The notes beneath the pieces are model-generated. The model had not been told where the DNA came from and did no database searches. It saw only the letters and a program-made list of their open reading frames with translations. A DNA stretch of 64,000 bases from the NCBI GenBank assembly GCA_938091335.1, contig CALLJG010000008.1:1-64000 (forward strand), given 5' to 3'. How positions within the stretch are numbered: the first letter of the stretch is position 1; the number at the start of each line of letters is the position of its first letter. Shown one piece after another: positions 54,103 to 63,624 of this stretch. A program made the position numbers and the translations under genes. Source of the stretch: an uncultured Thermodesulfobacterium sp. (GTDB taxonomy: Bacteria; Desulfobacterota; Thermodesulfobacteria; Thermodesulfobacteriales; Thermodesulfobacteriaceae).

Positions 54103-54531
54103 TTAATTAAGTGTATCAGGTTCATTAAGATGATTCAATTGTTCTAGAGATTTTTCAGTCTCAGTTTGAGAGGATTTTTTTAATCTTTCTAACAAATCAA
54201 GCATTCCTTCAAGTTTGTATATGTCTTTACTATCTAAAGTAAAAGTATAAACCCTAGTTGCAACTATATCAAGCTCTTTCATAAAGAATGCAAAAATGTT
54301 AGGGTGTTCTGATAAATATCTCAAGATAGGCTTATTTATTACATAAACTAAATCTTCCCTATCTCCGATCTTTAGCAGAACATAAGTTTCATTTAAACAA
54401 GATAGACTCACATATAGCTTTCTACCTCTATAAGCAAAATCTAATTTTTTAACATCTTCTTCCTCACTATCTAGGTAGACAACCAACAAACCCAAACCAT
54501 TGTCTAAAAAGAAAGCCCCTTTTATCTCCAT
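54103..54531 (-). CDS. Hypothetical protein downstream of traG
   Basis: 142 residues, soluble. The N-terminal ~100 residues alternate beta strands (KGAFFLDNGLGLLVVYLDS; RKLYVSLSCLNETYVLLKIGD) and the rest is helical (DIYKLEGMLDLLERLKKSS) with a polar tail. I do not recognise it. Two bases after the traG stop, so co-transcribed with the conjugation genes. Confidence 0.65.
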   Translation of the reverse strand: MEIKGAFFLDNGLGLLVVYLDSEEEDVKKLDFAYRGRKLYVSLSCLNETYVLLKIGDREDLVYVINKPILRYLSEHPNIFAFFMKELDIVATRVYTFTLDSKDIYKLEGMLDLLERLKKSSQTETEKSLEQLNHLNEPDTLN

Positions 54532-54533
54532 AA

Positions 54534-57500
54534 TTATCTACTACTCATTGCTTTCTTAAATGTGTCAAAAAGAGAAGTAGGTCCCTTAGGTCCACCTGGG
54601 TTTGGTTTGGATTCACCTTGTTTAGATTCACTCAGCTCTGACTTTGGTAAAGCTTTTATACCAAGTTCTTTTAAGAGGTTTGCTGTCTCAGGTTGGTTTA
54701 GTCTTTCTTTTACACTTTTATCTGAATCTAAACTGAAAAGATCTTTGAGAATAGGAACAGCATTAGGATTCTGTTGAAGACGTTGCATCAGGTTAGGATC
54801 ATTTAATTGCTCCATAACAGACTTTCTTAGCTGTTTATGCTCTGCAATCTCTTTTTCTCCTGCTGGGGGGCCAGGTGTTTTATACCTTGGAGAAGGACTC
54901 GGAGCAGAACCTGGAATGTATAAATCTTTTTCATCTTGAGGAACTTTTCCTGTCTTGCTTTCAACTGTATCACGCTGTGTCTCAATAACTTGCTTTACCA
55001 ACTTTCCCTCATTTTCTATTCTCTCCTTTAGTGCTCCTGGCTCTTTAAGAGTTTCTTCTTCTAAAAGACCTGATTCTCTTAAAACTCTCATAAATTTGTC
55101 TTTATGTACTTCAAAATTTGCTATATACTCATATAAAGCCTGTTCAGCCCTTAAACCTGCCTCAAGAGCATCTCCTCCAGTTGACTTAAGTTGTTCTCTG
55201 TATTCATTTATAAATACTTTCTGAAGAACCTGAGGTGTCAGATCAGCAGAAACAAATTTTTCTACACTTTCTCTAGACTCAAGAAATTCTTTAAAAGCTT
55301 TTCCAAAAGTTCCTGTGTCTCTTTCTGCATATTCCTTTAAATAATTTATAGCACGAGTATCCCTAACAGCTGTACGAAATACCTCACCTGAAACCTGTGA
55401 AAATCTGTCTAATATATTGTGAACCTCACTTATATCTAGCTTATATGTAAGCCCACTTGTTTTTCCTCCTTCTTTGATGTATATTTTCGAATAATCTGCT
55501 GAAACACCTAAATCTATACCTTTTAGTTTTTTCTCAAGAGCTCCTCCAACAAGCTCACCAAAATTGACCCCAATATTTGCTCCTAATTTTTGTCTATATT
55601 GATCAAGAATCTTTGCTGCTACAGCAAATGATAACTCATCACTAAGTCCTGTTTGTCGTTGAATATTATTTGCTAACTCCTTTGTTATACTATACAACTT
55701 TTCCCGCACTTGAGAAAACTCTCTTCCTCTGCTAAGAGCAGCCACTGTATTAAAAACAAAACTTTGATCCTTTCCATAAGTATTTGCAAGTTGCTCAGAA
55801 AGTGCTTCTGTCAACTTGTTTTGTAATCCTGCTCTTATAGGCGAATTAGGTGGAACAAATACTAAAACAGGTTCCATATCTCTAGAATACTGTATCTGTG
55901 ACCCTCCCATACCCTTTAGTACGACAGACTCTCCATCTGGTCTAAAACTCAAAAGACCAGCTCCTAATACATAACGAAATGTACTCTCTTTGGTAGATAA
56001 CCATCCCTTAACTTCACTTAAAAGTGGAACAAATTTTTGGAGTCTGTAAGATTCTTGAGATACCTTTTCTTCCCTGAAGGCTTGTCCTAATCTTCCAGGA
56101 CTCCCATAAACATCTTCATATGCCTCTAATGTTGCCCGTTCACCTGCTCCTAAAAATGTTCCAAGTTTTATACCAGAACCTATTCCTCCTAATGCAAGTC
56201 TTTTTTCCATTTCTATAACACTTGATGTCGCCTGAGCCTGTGCTATTTGTTGAGGTGTATAAATTGAACCTGTCTTTGCTCTTGCTATTGCTTCTCCTGT
56301 TGTCATACGTAATGTCCCCCCATACCACCCTCCTATGCCTCCCATAGCTATAGCTGCTCCACTCATTGCTTGAGTTGGCATTACCTCACCTGTAAATACT
56401 GAACTTGGATTCCTTACCAAAGTTGCCCCATATGATGCTCCAGCTCCCATAGGAGCAGATGCTATTTGACTTGCAAGTAATGCCAGTACTGTTCCACCAA
56501 ATCTAATAAGAAGTGCTGTAAATACAGTAGCAAGTCCCATTCCCATCCATCTCATCATGCCAAATATTGCTACAACTTTACCTGTGTAAGAAGGCATTGT
56601 CATTGCTACCGCTATTCCAAAATTTGTAGCTAAATTGGAATTCATCGTAAGATTGGCAAGTCTTGGAACATAACTAAAAGCAAGCTCTCTTCCAAATGTA
56701 AAAATTACTGCATCTATTACACCCCAAATAACTAACCAAAGTAGAAAACCTACTTGTAAAGATAAAGCTCTGCCAACAAGTGGAGTTACAGCAAATAATA
56801 AAATAAAAGGACTTAAAGCTATTGCTAAAGAAGTTAAAGCCTCTTTTACCACTGGTACCCATGAATTAGCATGCTCACCTAAACCCCAAAATGATGACAT
56901 CGTTTGACTTGTTGCTAAAACCCTTAATGCCTCATTCATGTTTTGCGAAAGGAGAAAATGATATATTATACTACCAGCAAAACCTTGATATATGGCTAAC
57001 TCTAACCCTGGATTTACTATTCCTAATTTATCTGACATTTTTACAAGTTCACTCTCAATCTTTTCTCTACAATTAATAATTTCACCACCATAACCTGCAA
57101 TATCACATGCTGTCTTTACTAACTCATACGCTATTGTACCACTTGTAAGTTGCATCTCTTCGTCTAAGTAACTAAGTATAGTGTTTCCAGCTTCTGTACA
57201 ACTTGCACCTTCTACTTTACTTCCATCTTTTCTATAATACGCAGTAAAAAAGTTATCATTCCTTGAAATCTCTATAGCTTCTCTTATCCCCATAGTTCCA
57301 GAAAATAACTTAGCAAAATTTACAGTATTTCCATTGTTTATTGCTATTTCAGGAAGTATACAATCTTTCATATAGCTTTGAAGAGAATCAACTAAGTATG
57401 ATCTTTGAGCTTGTATCATGCTTGTTACATCAGAACCAGCATTCCACAATATGCTAAGATTTTTTAATAAATTTGAAGAAAGACCACCTGCATTGTAAGA

Positions 57501-57980
57501 ATACTTCGCATTAGGATCTATAACTGAAGTATCAACTATTTCAATAAACCCTCTTTCAACCTTGTTTAAAAGATGGGCAGTTATTGCCAATACTTTAGGA
57601 ATATTTCTTATTTCTTCAGGACCTCTATTTAAAACTTCATCATAAATCACAATAGAATCCTTAGGCAAAATAAAAACTACTCCAAAAACTAATCCAGCTC
57701 CTACTGGAACTAACCATCCTCTTAATAAGTCAGCTCTTGTCCCAAGAGCTGCCCCTATAAGAACTTTATAAAATAAAATAAGTGTCCCAAGTACAACTGC
57801 TACAAGAAGTAAACCCTTGAAATTACTGTCACCAAATATTAAAGCAACTTTTCTCCAAGCCTCTACTGCCGCAAAATAACCTCCATATGTAATATATTCA
57901 TAATCAGCTAGCAAATTATCTGGAAAGAGTAAAAAAAAGAAAATAAGACTACTAACACTAAGTAATATCTTTAATCTCAT
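54534..57980 (-). CDS. traG: Conjugative transfer protein TraG
   Basis: 1148 residues. A signal peptide (1-~25) leads to the TraG N-terminal domain with several membrane helices (~50-110, ~370-520), two short Cys-bearing periplasmic loops in between, and a long hydrophilic C-terminal region (~560-1148) ending in Pro/Lys/Gly-rich sequence. In F-type systems TraG acts in pilus assembly and, through its C-terminus, mating-pair stabilisation and entry exclusion. Follows traH by 7 bases. Confidence 0.9.
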   Translation of the reverse strand: MRLKILLSVSSLIFFFLLFPDNLLADYEYITYGGYFAAVEAWRKVALIFGDSNFKGLLLVAVVLGTLILFYKVLIGAALGTRADLLRGWLVPVGAGLVFGVVFILPKDSIVIYDEVLNRGPEEIRNIPKVLAITAHLLNKVERGFIEIVDTSVIDPNAKYSYNAGGLSSNLLKNLSILWNAGSDVTSMIQAQRSYLVDSLQSYMKDCILPEIAINNGNTVNFAKLFSGTMGIREAIEISRNDNFFTAYYRKDGSKVEGASCTEAGNTILSYLDEEMQLTSGTIAYELVKTACDIAGYGGEIINCREKIESELVKMSDKLGIVNPGLELAIYQGFAGSIIYHFLLSQNMNEALRVLATSQTMSSFWGLGEHANSWVPVVKEALTSLAIALSPFILLFAVTPLVGRALSLQVGFLLWLVIWGVIDAVIFTFGRELAFSYVPRLANLTMNSNLATNFGIAVAMTMPSYTGKVVAIFGMMRWMGMGLATVFTALLIRFGGTVLALLASQIASAPMGAGASYGATLVRNPSSVFTGEVMPTQAMSGAAIAMGGIGGWYGGTLRMTTGEAIARAKTGSIYTPQQIAQAQATSSVIEMEKRLALGGIGSGIKLGTFLGAGERATLEAYEDVYGSPGRLGQAFREEKVSQESYRLQKFVPLLSEVKGWLSTKESTFRYVLGAGLLSFRPDGESVVLKGMGGSQIQYSRDMEPVLVFVPPNSPIRAGLQNKLTEALSEQLANTYGKDQSFVFNTVAALSRGREFSQVREKLYSITKELANNIQRQTGLSDELSFAVAAKILDQYRQKLGANIGVNFGELVGGALEKKLKGIDLGVSADYSKIYIKEGGKTSGLTYKLDISEVHNILDRFSQVSGEVFRTAVRDTRAINYLKEYAERDTGTFGKAFKEFLESRESVEKFVSADLTPQVLQKVFINEYREQLKSTGGDALEAGLRAEQALYEYIANFEVHKDKFMRVLRESGLLEEETLKEPGALKERIENEGKLVKQVIETQRDTVESKTGKVPQDEKDLYIPGSAPSPSPRYKTPGPPAGEKEIAEHKQLRKSVMEQLNDPNLMQRLQQNPNAVPILKDLFSLDSDKSVKERLNQPETANLLKELGIKALPKSELSESKQGESKPNPGGPKGPTSLFDTFKKAMSSR

Positions 57981-57987
57981 AATTTTA

Positions 57988-59385
57988 TTACCTTAAAGTA
58001 AATATCACCCTATTTGCAACACTTGGTCCAAATGTTTGTGAAATCTTACTATACACCATATCTGTATAGCTCATAACATCTAAAGCAAAAAGATATGTTT
58101 TTGTTATTTCATCTAAATGAACCATGTACTTTTTCAAAAGATGATTAGCAAAATTCCAAGCATTTCTATACATTGCTTCGATATGACTTCTTAAAATATT
58201 AGTTTCAGGACATATCTGAAAATCACCTGAAACAGGTGGTATAGTTGCTAAAACTTTTATAGCTTCTGCAGTAATATGACGCAATAAACTTATAAGAATT
58301 CCACAAGAAACACCTTCTGCTATATCGTGCAATATGTCTGGTGAATTAGTTAAAGCAGCAACATTTACCAAATGCTCAAGTGGTAATGGTGAAATTCTGG
58401 CATAAGTAAAATAGTTGCTCGATGATGACATGCTTTCTTTATTCCTTTTGGCTTGATATGCTTGTATCAAAGCCATATACACTTTACTTGTAAAATCAAG
58501 TTCTCTCTGAGTTTCTATTCCTCTTCTATTTACCAAGACTAACCTATTAACATCAATATCTTTCTCAGTGATTTTAGGTGAGACAAATACTATTCCTTGA
58601 TCCGTTTTTATAGAATCACCAACAATAGCCCTCATAATCATCATATACTCTGAGTCAAAATATTGATTATCACCAAGACCTAAAACCCCTCCAACATAGC
58701 TAAGGACACTCCCATAATTGTCATATATTGTATGAAATATACTAGGACAGGCATCCCCACTTTGTCTTCTAGTTGCCCCTTCTTGAGATACATTTTGAGA
58801 AGTTTGGCCTTCTTTTTCTTTTTTAGAGGAAGTAAACAAACTAAAATCACCTTTAAGTACACTATGTGCTATGTTAGCGCCTTTCTCAAGAAGGGAAATT
58901 GCTTCTTTAAAATCCATATTCATAAGCGGTGTAAGAAATTTGCATTCGTCAAATTGCAACTGATTTAAAAAATCAATAGCCCCTTGAGCCCACTCTACAA
59001 CTTCTGATAGGGAAGAAGAAAGTGTTTTTAGCGCTATTTGAAAAGCAACAACTGGAGCTGCTTGTATTAAAGTTTGAAGTTTTTGAACTAAATACTCAGG
59101 GTTAACAAATGAAAAAGATCCTAGAAAAAGATCAATTCCTCCACATCCTCCCCTAATCCGAGGAGGGGAAATTGAAAAAATATGTGTCGGACCTGTTACA
59201 GGAACTCTTCCTGAAAAGGAACCAAAAGTAACATATCCTCTTTTCTGAGTTTCATAATAATTAGGACCTGAAGATGTATATTGCTGAAACCAGTCATCTA
59301 TCCAGTCTGCTTGAACTACTGTTACCGAGTTTATTAGCAAAAAAACACTTAAAAAAAATATACTTAGTTTTCTAATAATAATCAT
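57988..59385 (-). CDS. traH: Conjugative transfer pilus assembly protein TraH
   Basis: 465 residues: signal peptide (1-~26, ending VQAD), then the family opening YYETQKRGYVTFGSFSGRV and SPPRIRGGCGGIDLFLGSFSFVN, diagnostic for TraH, with coiled-coil C-terminal half. A periplasmic part of the F pilus machinery. Ribosome site GGAGG precedes the ATG; 69 bases separate it from traV. Confidence 0.95.
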   Translation of the reverse strand: MIIIRKLSIFFLSVFLLINSVTVVQADWIDDWFQQYTSSGPNYYETQKRGYVTFGSFSGRVPVTGPTHIFSISPPRIRGGCGGIDLFLGSFSFVNPEYLVQKLQTLIQAAPVVAFQIALKTLSSSLSEVVEWAQGAIDFLNQLQFDECKFLTPLMNMDFKEAISLLEKGANIAHSVLKGDFSLFTSSKKEKEGQTSQNVSQEGATRRQSGDACPSIFHTIYDNYGSVLSYVGGVLGLGDNQYFDSEYMMIMRAIVGDSIKTDQGIVFVSPKITEKDIDVNRLVLVNRRGIETQRELDFTSKVYMALIQAYQAKRNKESMSSSSNYFTYARISPLPLEHLVNVAALTNSPDILHDIAEGVSCGILISLLRHITAEAIKVLATIPPVSGDFQICPETNILRSHIEAMYRNAWNFANHLLKKYMVHLDEITKTYLFALDVMSYTDMVYSKISQTFGPSVANRVIFTLR

Positions 59386-59454
59386 AATTATCCTCCATGT
59401 ATAAAAGACTTTTTAAAAAGATTAGATAAGATTTATTTTATTGGTCCTACGACT

Positions 59455-59913
59455 TTATTCGTCAACAGGTGGCATGGTGAGAATATTATGTAAAACCCAT
59501 TTTACATCATCTACCAAAACGTAAACATATCTAGCTGAATAGAAATTTTTCCCACTTTCATCTTGATAAGGTAAAACTAAAACTCTTACAATCTTAGGAG
59601 GAACTACTATTGGTGTTTGCGGATCTTTGAGTAGTTTAGTTAAGACATTATACAAACTCTCAACATAAGCCTTCTCTGCAGGAGAAAGAAGTAGTGGATC
59701 TCTTAATAAGGAAGTGTTATCCGTCTTATTACCTTCCTTAACATTTGAATTCTCCAAACTTTCTACATAAGCCTGAGGAAGACTAACACACTTGCCAGGT
59801 TCATGTGGTGGGCATGTAAATTCAGATTCATAAGGATTTATAGTTTTTCCACAGCTATTTAAAAACAAAATCATGATAAAAACAAAAAGGATATATAAAG
59901 GTTTATAAAACAT
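59455..59913 (-). CDS. traV: Conjugative transfer lipoprotein TraV
   Basis: 152 residues from the ATG at 59913, chosen for GGAGGTGAATTT upstream and a lipoprotein signal (FVFIMILFLNSCGK, lipid on Cys). The mature start NPYESEFTCPPHEPGKCVS is the TraV signature with its two cysteines. TraV anchors the TraK/TraB core to the outer membrane. Longer start at 59952 would overlap traB. Confidence 0.9.
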   Translation of the reverse strand: MFYKPLYILFVFIMILFLNSCGKTINPYESEFTCPPHEPGKCVSLPQAYVESLENSNVKEGNKTDNTSLLRDPLLLSPAEKAYVESLYNVLTKLLKDPQTPIVVPPKIVRVLVLPYQDESGKNFYSARYVYVLVDDVKWVLHNILTMPPVDE

Positions 59914-59924
59914 AAATTCACCTC

Positions 59925-61121
59925 CTATTCCAAGTCCTTTAGTTCTAACCAAGAACCTTGTGATACAACTAGAGTTACTGTTCTAGTAGGTAACACCTCA
60001 ACAACAGGAATAGTTTGTCTTGCTAGTTCCATAAAAAATTTCTGAATTTCAGAAGCTGCCTGTGCTATTCCCTGCCCCAAACCACCTTTTAACAAATATT
60101 CAGGTTTAGGAACTATCAAACTTCCTTCTGGAGAATAAGTATACGTATAGCCATGATAAGCAAAAGTATTACCTATTCCTGAAATAAAACCTGCAAGCAT
60201 TGCTCTTGCTATTACTCCACCTGCTTTACTTATTACTCTACCTCTTAAACCTATTTTTCCATCATTGTCTACTACAAAACCTTTTATCTGTTGGTCTATA
60301 ACAGCTCTACCTTTTTTATCTATACAAGAAAGACTTACAAGTCTGATATCAGCTCTTTCTGAAGCTAAATTACCTAACCCTTCCCCAATAATAAAACATC
60401 CCTTCAGGTTTGCTTTGACTTGATTTGGTAATACAGCTGGTGCTTTTACTCTGAATAAACAAGGAACAGGATGTCCTTCCCCTTTTGTCACTGCTGGAGC
60501 ATCTAAGCCCGAAAGAAGGGTCGCCTCCATAAAAGATGGAGGAAGATAATACTTTTTTTTTACATCTTCTCTTTCTTCTTGTTTCTGTTCTACAGAACCC
60601 TCCTCTGGTTTACCTTTAACTTGTAATATGTCTCCAACATATTCAATTTTAGGAGAGGGAGGAGGTGGAGGTACACTAGGTGTAGTCCCAGTTCCTTCTG
60701 GAACAGAAGGTAAAGATGTAGAAGCTGTAGAAGAAAATGGAGGGGGAGGAGGGGGTGCTGGAAGAGACGGAGAAACAGGTTTGAGTGACTTTGCTTCTTT
60801 TTCCAAAGCTTCCTTTTCTTTTTTTAGCTCCTCTTGTTGCATTTTTAATTCTTCTATTTCTTTCATTAACTCCTCATATTTTTTTTGAGCTTCAGTATAA
60901 TAACTTCTTTCTACTAAATCCCTTTGTAACTCTATGCTTGTCACATTACTTTGTGTTACAGCCTGTGTTCTTTTTTTACTTCTGGTTGAAACATAACCAA
61001 GATATGAAATCAGAACTACTATCAAAATTATAAGAACTATAATAAATTTTCTTTTATCTTCAGGTGATAATTGTTTCCACTTTTCTTTCAACTTGTTTAC
61101 CAAATTTGCTCTGTCTATCAT
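59925..61121 (-). CDS. traB: Conjugative transfer protein TraB (VirB10/TrbI family)
   Basis: 398 residues: cytoplasmic start, membrane anchor (~24-44; RKFIIVLIILIVVLISYLGYV), coiled coil (~75-115), Pro-rich linker, and a C-terminal VirB10-like domain (~215-398) with VKAPAVLPNQVKANLKGCF and ending VTLVVSQGSWLELKDLE. It links inner and outer membranes in the F-type channel. Order traK-traB-traV is as in F. Confidence 0.94.
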   Translation of the reverse strand: MIDRANLVNKLKEKWKQLSPEDKRKFIIVLIILIVVLISYLGYVSTRSKKRTQAVTQSNVTSIELQRDLVERSYYTEAQKKYEELMKEIEELKMQQEELKKEKEALEKEAKSLKPVSPSLPAPPPPPPFSSTASTSLPSVPEGTGTTPSVPPPPPSPKIEYVGDILQVKGKPEEGSVEQKQEEREDVKKKYYLPPSFMEATLLSGLDAPAVTKGEGHPVPCLFRVKAPAVLPNQVKANLKGCFIIGEGLGNLASERADIRLVSLSCIDKKGRAVIDQQIKGFVVDNDGKIGLRGRVISKAGGVIARAMLAGFISGIGNTFAYHGYTYTYSPEGSLIVPKPEYLLKGGLGQGIAQAASEIQKFFMELARQTIPVVEVLPTRTVTLVVSQGSWLELKDLE

Positions 61122-61122
61122 A

Positions 61123-62124
61123 TTAACTCTCCTTTTCTTTTGCTAACTTTTTCTCAATTATTATTAACTCAGCAGTTTCACCTTTACTTAGTCTTAATTT
61201 AGATAGACTTACTGCTAAGGGAGATACTGTTAATTCCTTTTTTAAGAAAAGCCTCTCATTAAGATCTATATAATTGTCATTTCCTACATATTTCAAGCTG
61301 AAAAATTTCAAAACAATCCCTTCACCTTCAATGACATAACGAACTAATTCTACTATCTCTAGGTCTTTAAAAACATTATGTTTAACGTTTACTTTCTCAG
61401 GTTCAGCCTCAAATGGAACCCTACCTGCAAAAATCTCTTTAACATAGTAAACCAGCCTTTCTTCAAAATTTAGCTTGCTTATACTTTCCAAACTTGATTT
61501 CAACAACGTTTCTTTATCCTCAAGATAAACCAATACTGCTGGAATTTTCTTAGGAAATGCTATAATCGAATACACTTTTCCACCACAAACCACATGTATG
61601 TCAACTGGTGTTTTGGAATATTCAAAATTCTCATTTACTTTCTTAACTTTAAACTTTACAAATGCATTTCTTCCTACTACATTTACCACTACACCCTTTT
61701 CCTCAGAAAAGATAACATCTTGAATATTAATAGGACATACTATTCTATTTATATCCACATTTGACATCTCAATCATTGTAGTCTTTTCGGGAGTCACTTT
61801 ATAGTAAACACCACTTACTACCTGTCCCTCCTCAAACTCTCCTTTCAAAACATAAGGTTTTTCTGTCTTTTCTACAGATTTGCTCTTAGACTCTTCAAAC
61901 TTTTCACCTTGAACTGGAATCTTTTGTTCTCTTTCTAAACATTTCTGGGAAGAACAGCTTGTAAAACCAGAATCCTTAAAGCTTTTAGTATCTCCTTTTT
62001 GAGATGATAAAGGTACTTGTCCGCTTCTATACTTATCAAAAACCTTTTCTTGCTCAAAACCAAATAAAAAAACTGGTAACAACCAAAATACTATTAATAA
62101 AAAAACATAAACTTTTTTACTCAT
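61123..62124 (-). CDS. traK: Conjugative transfer secretin-like protein TraK
   Basis: 333 residues: signal peptide (1-~22), a Ser/Lys-rich linker (~25-95), then the TraK/VirB9-like beta domain (NVDINRIVCPINIQDVIFSEEKG, diagnostic). With TraV and TraB it builds the outer-membrane core. One base before traB, 2 bases after traE. Confidence 0.93.
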   Translation of the reverse strand: MSKKVYVFLLIVFWLLPVFLFGFEQEKVFDKYRSGQVPLSSQKGDTKSFKDSGFTSCSSQKCLEREQKIPVQGEKFEESKSKSVEKTEKPYVLKGEFEEGQVVSGVYYKVTPEKTTMIEMSNVDINRIVCPINIQDVIFSEEKGVVVNVVGRNAFVKFKVKKVNENFEYSKTPVDIHVVCGGKVYSIIAFPKKIPAVLVYLEDKETLLKSSLESISKLNFEERLVYYVKEIFAGRVPFEAEPEKVNVKHNVFKDLEIVELVRYVIEGEGIVLKFFSLKYVGNDNYIDLNERLFLKKELTVSPLAVSLSKLRLSKGETAELIIIEKKLAKEKES

Positions 62125-62126
62125 AT

Positions 62127-62699
62127 TTACACCTCACATGTAGTGCCTTTACATTCTTTAAATTCTTTTAAGTAAAACCTTCCATATTTAAAAGAGTACT
62201 CTATTACATAAGATCTTTGATCATTTGTTAAAAACTTTCTGTCTCTAGTCCACTGGTTTAATATTCCATTTACAACAATCTTTCTTCTTTCAGGATATAC
62301 CTTTATATTAGTGACTACAAAAGACGAACTTGTCCCTGTAGCTTTAACATCTTCAGCATAACGTGAAAAAACTTGTTTATAAGTGGAATAAGTATCAGAA
62401 TCAAAAAGTTCTAACAGGTTTTCCATTTGCCAGTCTATTGTTTCAGGAACATAGTTTAAAGCTAAATAAAAAATATATCCAACCATCTCTTCTAAATAAG
62501 AAGAACTGGGTTTATTACCAGATATCTCTACAGTTCTTGAAAGACTAGGTGGAACTAAAACTACTTTTTCTTGCTTAATTGCATAATAAGTGACTAAAGT
62601 AGAAATTATCAAGGCTAGTACCATAAAAAACAAAAACATACGGTAAAACCTATTTTGCTGTTTTAGGTAAACTTTTTCTTCTAAATAGTCTTTTAACAT
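62127..62699 (-). CDS. traE: Conjugative transfer protein TraE
   Basis: 190 residues: one membrane anchor (~22-42) and a VirB8-like periplasmic domain (VVLVPPSLSRTVEISG; YVIEYSFKYGRFYLKEFKEC). Inner-membrane part of the F-type pilus apparatus. Confidence 0.93.
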   Translation of the reverse strand: MLKDYLEEKVYLKQQNRFYRMFLFFMVLALIISTLVTYYAIKQEKVVLVPPSLSRTVEISGNKPSSSYLEEMVGYIFYLALNYVPETIDWQMENLLELFDSDTYSTYKQVFSRYAEDVKATGTSSSFVVTNIKVYPERRKIVVNGILNQWTRDRKFLTNDQRSYVIEYSFKYGRFYLKEFKECKGTTCEV

Positions 62700-62708
62700 G
62701 GTCTTCTC

Positions 62709-62984
62709 CTACTCAAAAAATTCGTTTTCAAAATATGTTGGTGAATTTTTTAGCTTAATTAAACCAAGAGCATAAAACAAATGTCTTATATAACCTCTAG
62801 GAAACCTCTTTTTTAGATAACTCAGTAAGTATACAAATGGTATTATCAAAACCCAAAAAATTCCACCAAAAAATAAGGCTAAAACAAAAACTAAAACAAG
62901 AGCTAAAAGTTCATCCACTTCGAAAAAAAGAACTTGATACGGTTTATGAAGATACTGAGGTACCTTCACTTTCTGATATTCCAT
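62709..62984 (-). CDS. traL: Conjugative transfer protein TraL
   Basis: 91 residues: VPQYLHKPYQVLFFEVDELLALV then two membrane helices and RFPRGYIRHLFYALGL, all typical of TraL (VirB3-like). Order traL-traE-traK-traB-traV is conserved with F. Confidence 0.95.
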   Translation of the reverse strand: MEYQKVKVPQYLHKPYQVLFFEVDELLALVLVFVLALFFGGIFWVLIIPFVYLLSYLKKRFPRGYIRHLFYALGLIKLKNSPTYFENEFFE

Positions 62985-62988
62985 TTTC

Positions 62989-63594
62989 TTACTCCGTTAT
63001 ATAAATTTCTGTTTTTCTATTTAGACACATAACAGAACTATCTTTTATCTCTCCAAGACCTTCTACCTTTACAACATCTATACCCAACTTTATTAATAAA
63101 TTAGATACACTTTTAGCCCTTCTTAAGGAAAGTTTCTTGTTATAAGAACTTTCTCCTATCACACACGCATAACCCCTCACTTCCGCTTTTAAAGCTGAGG
63201 TAGCATTTGACTTAATTTTTTGAATTTCAGAAATCAAATACCTCTCCTGATCTTGAGTTAAAGTACTTGAGTTAAACGGAAAATATACAGTAATAACATA
63301 ATTTTTAACTGACTTTGGAGGCTGATAACCTTGAGAATAATCTTGAGAAGGTTGAGACACTCTTATAGCTAAAAATGAAGGAAGTTCTCGTTTTTTTACT
63401 ATCTTTTCTTCTTCAACTGGAAATTTTCTTTCTTTCTTTAAAAGAATAACAAAGTTGTAATCTTGACCAAATTTTACAATACTGTCTTCATAAACTTTAT
63501 TATGATCATACCATTCATAGTAAACACTTAAATTTGAGGCAATAGCACTTTGGCTAATAACAAGAAAGGCGATAAAAAACCATATAACATGCAT
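62989..63594 (-). CDS. OmpA-family peptidoglycan-binding protein
   Basis: 201 residues from the ATG at 63594 (GAGGTGA ribosome site; a GTG at 63603 is the alternative). Signal peptide (1-~20, ending AIAS), then an OmpA C-terminal domain (~105-201): VYFPFNSSTLTQDQERYL, RGYACVIGESSYNKKLSLRRAKSVSNLL. No beta-barrel. It probably holds the transfer channel to peptidoglycan. Not part of the F plasmid set. Confidence 0.88.
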   Translation of the reverse strand: MHVIWFFIAFLVISQSAIASNLSVYYEWYDHNKVYEDSIVKFGQDYNFVILLKKERKFPVEEEKIVKKRELPSFLAIRVSQPSQDYSQGYQPPKSVKNYVITVYFPFNSSTLTQDQERYLISEIQKIKSNATSALKAEVRGYACVIGESSYNKKLSLRRAKSVSNLLIKLGIDVVKVEGLGEIKDSSVMCLNRKTEIYITE

Positions 63595-63624
63595 GATACT
63601 CACCTCAGTAAACTAAGAATTTTT

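Noticed and set aside
59914..59952. Upstream start for traV
   Set aside because: It overlaps traB and precedes a good GGAGGTG site and lipoprotein signal starting at 59913.
60628..61033. Plus-strand frames opposite traB and similar frames opposite other tra genes
   Set aside because: They mirror the Pro-rich and coiled-coil codons of traB and have no ribosome site or family match.
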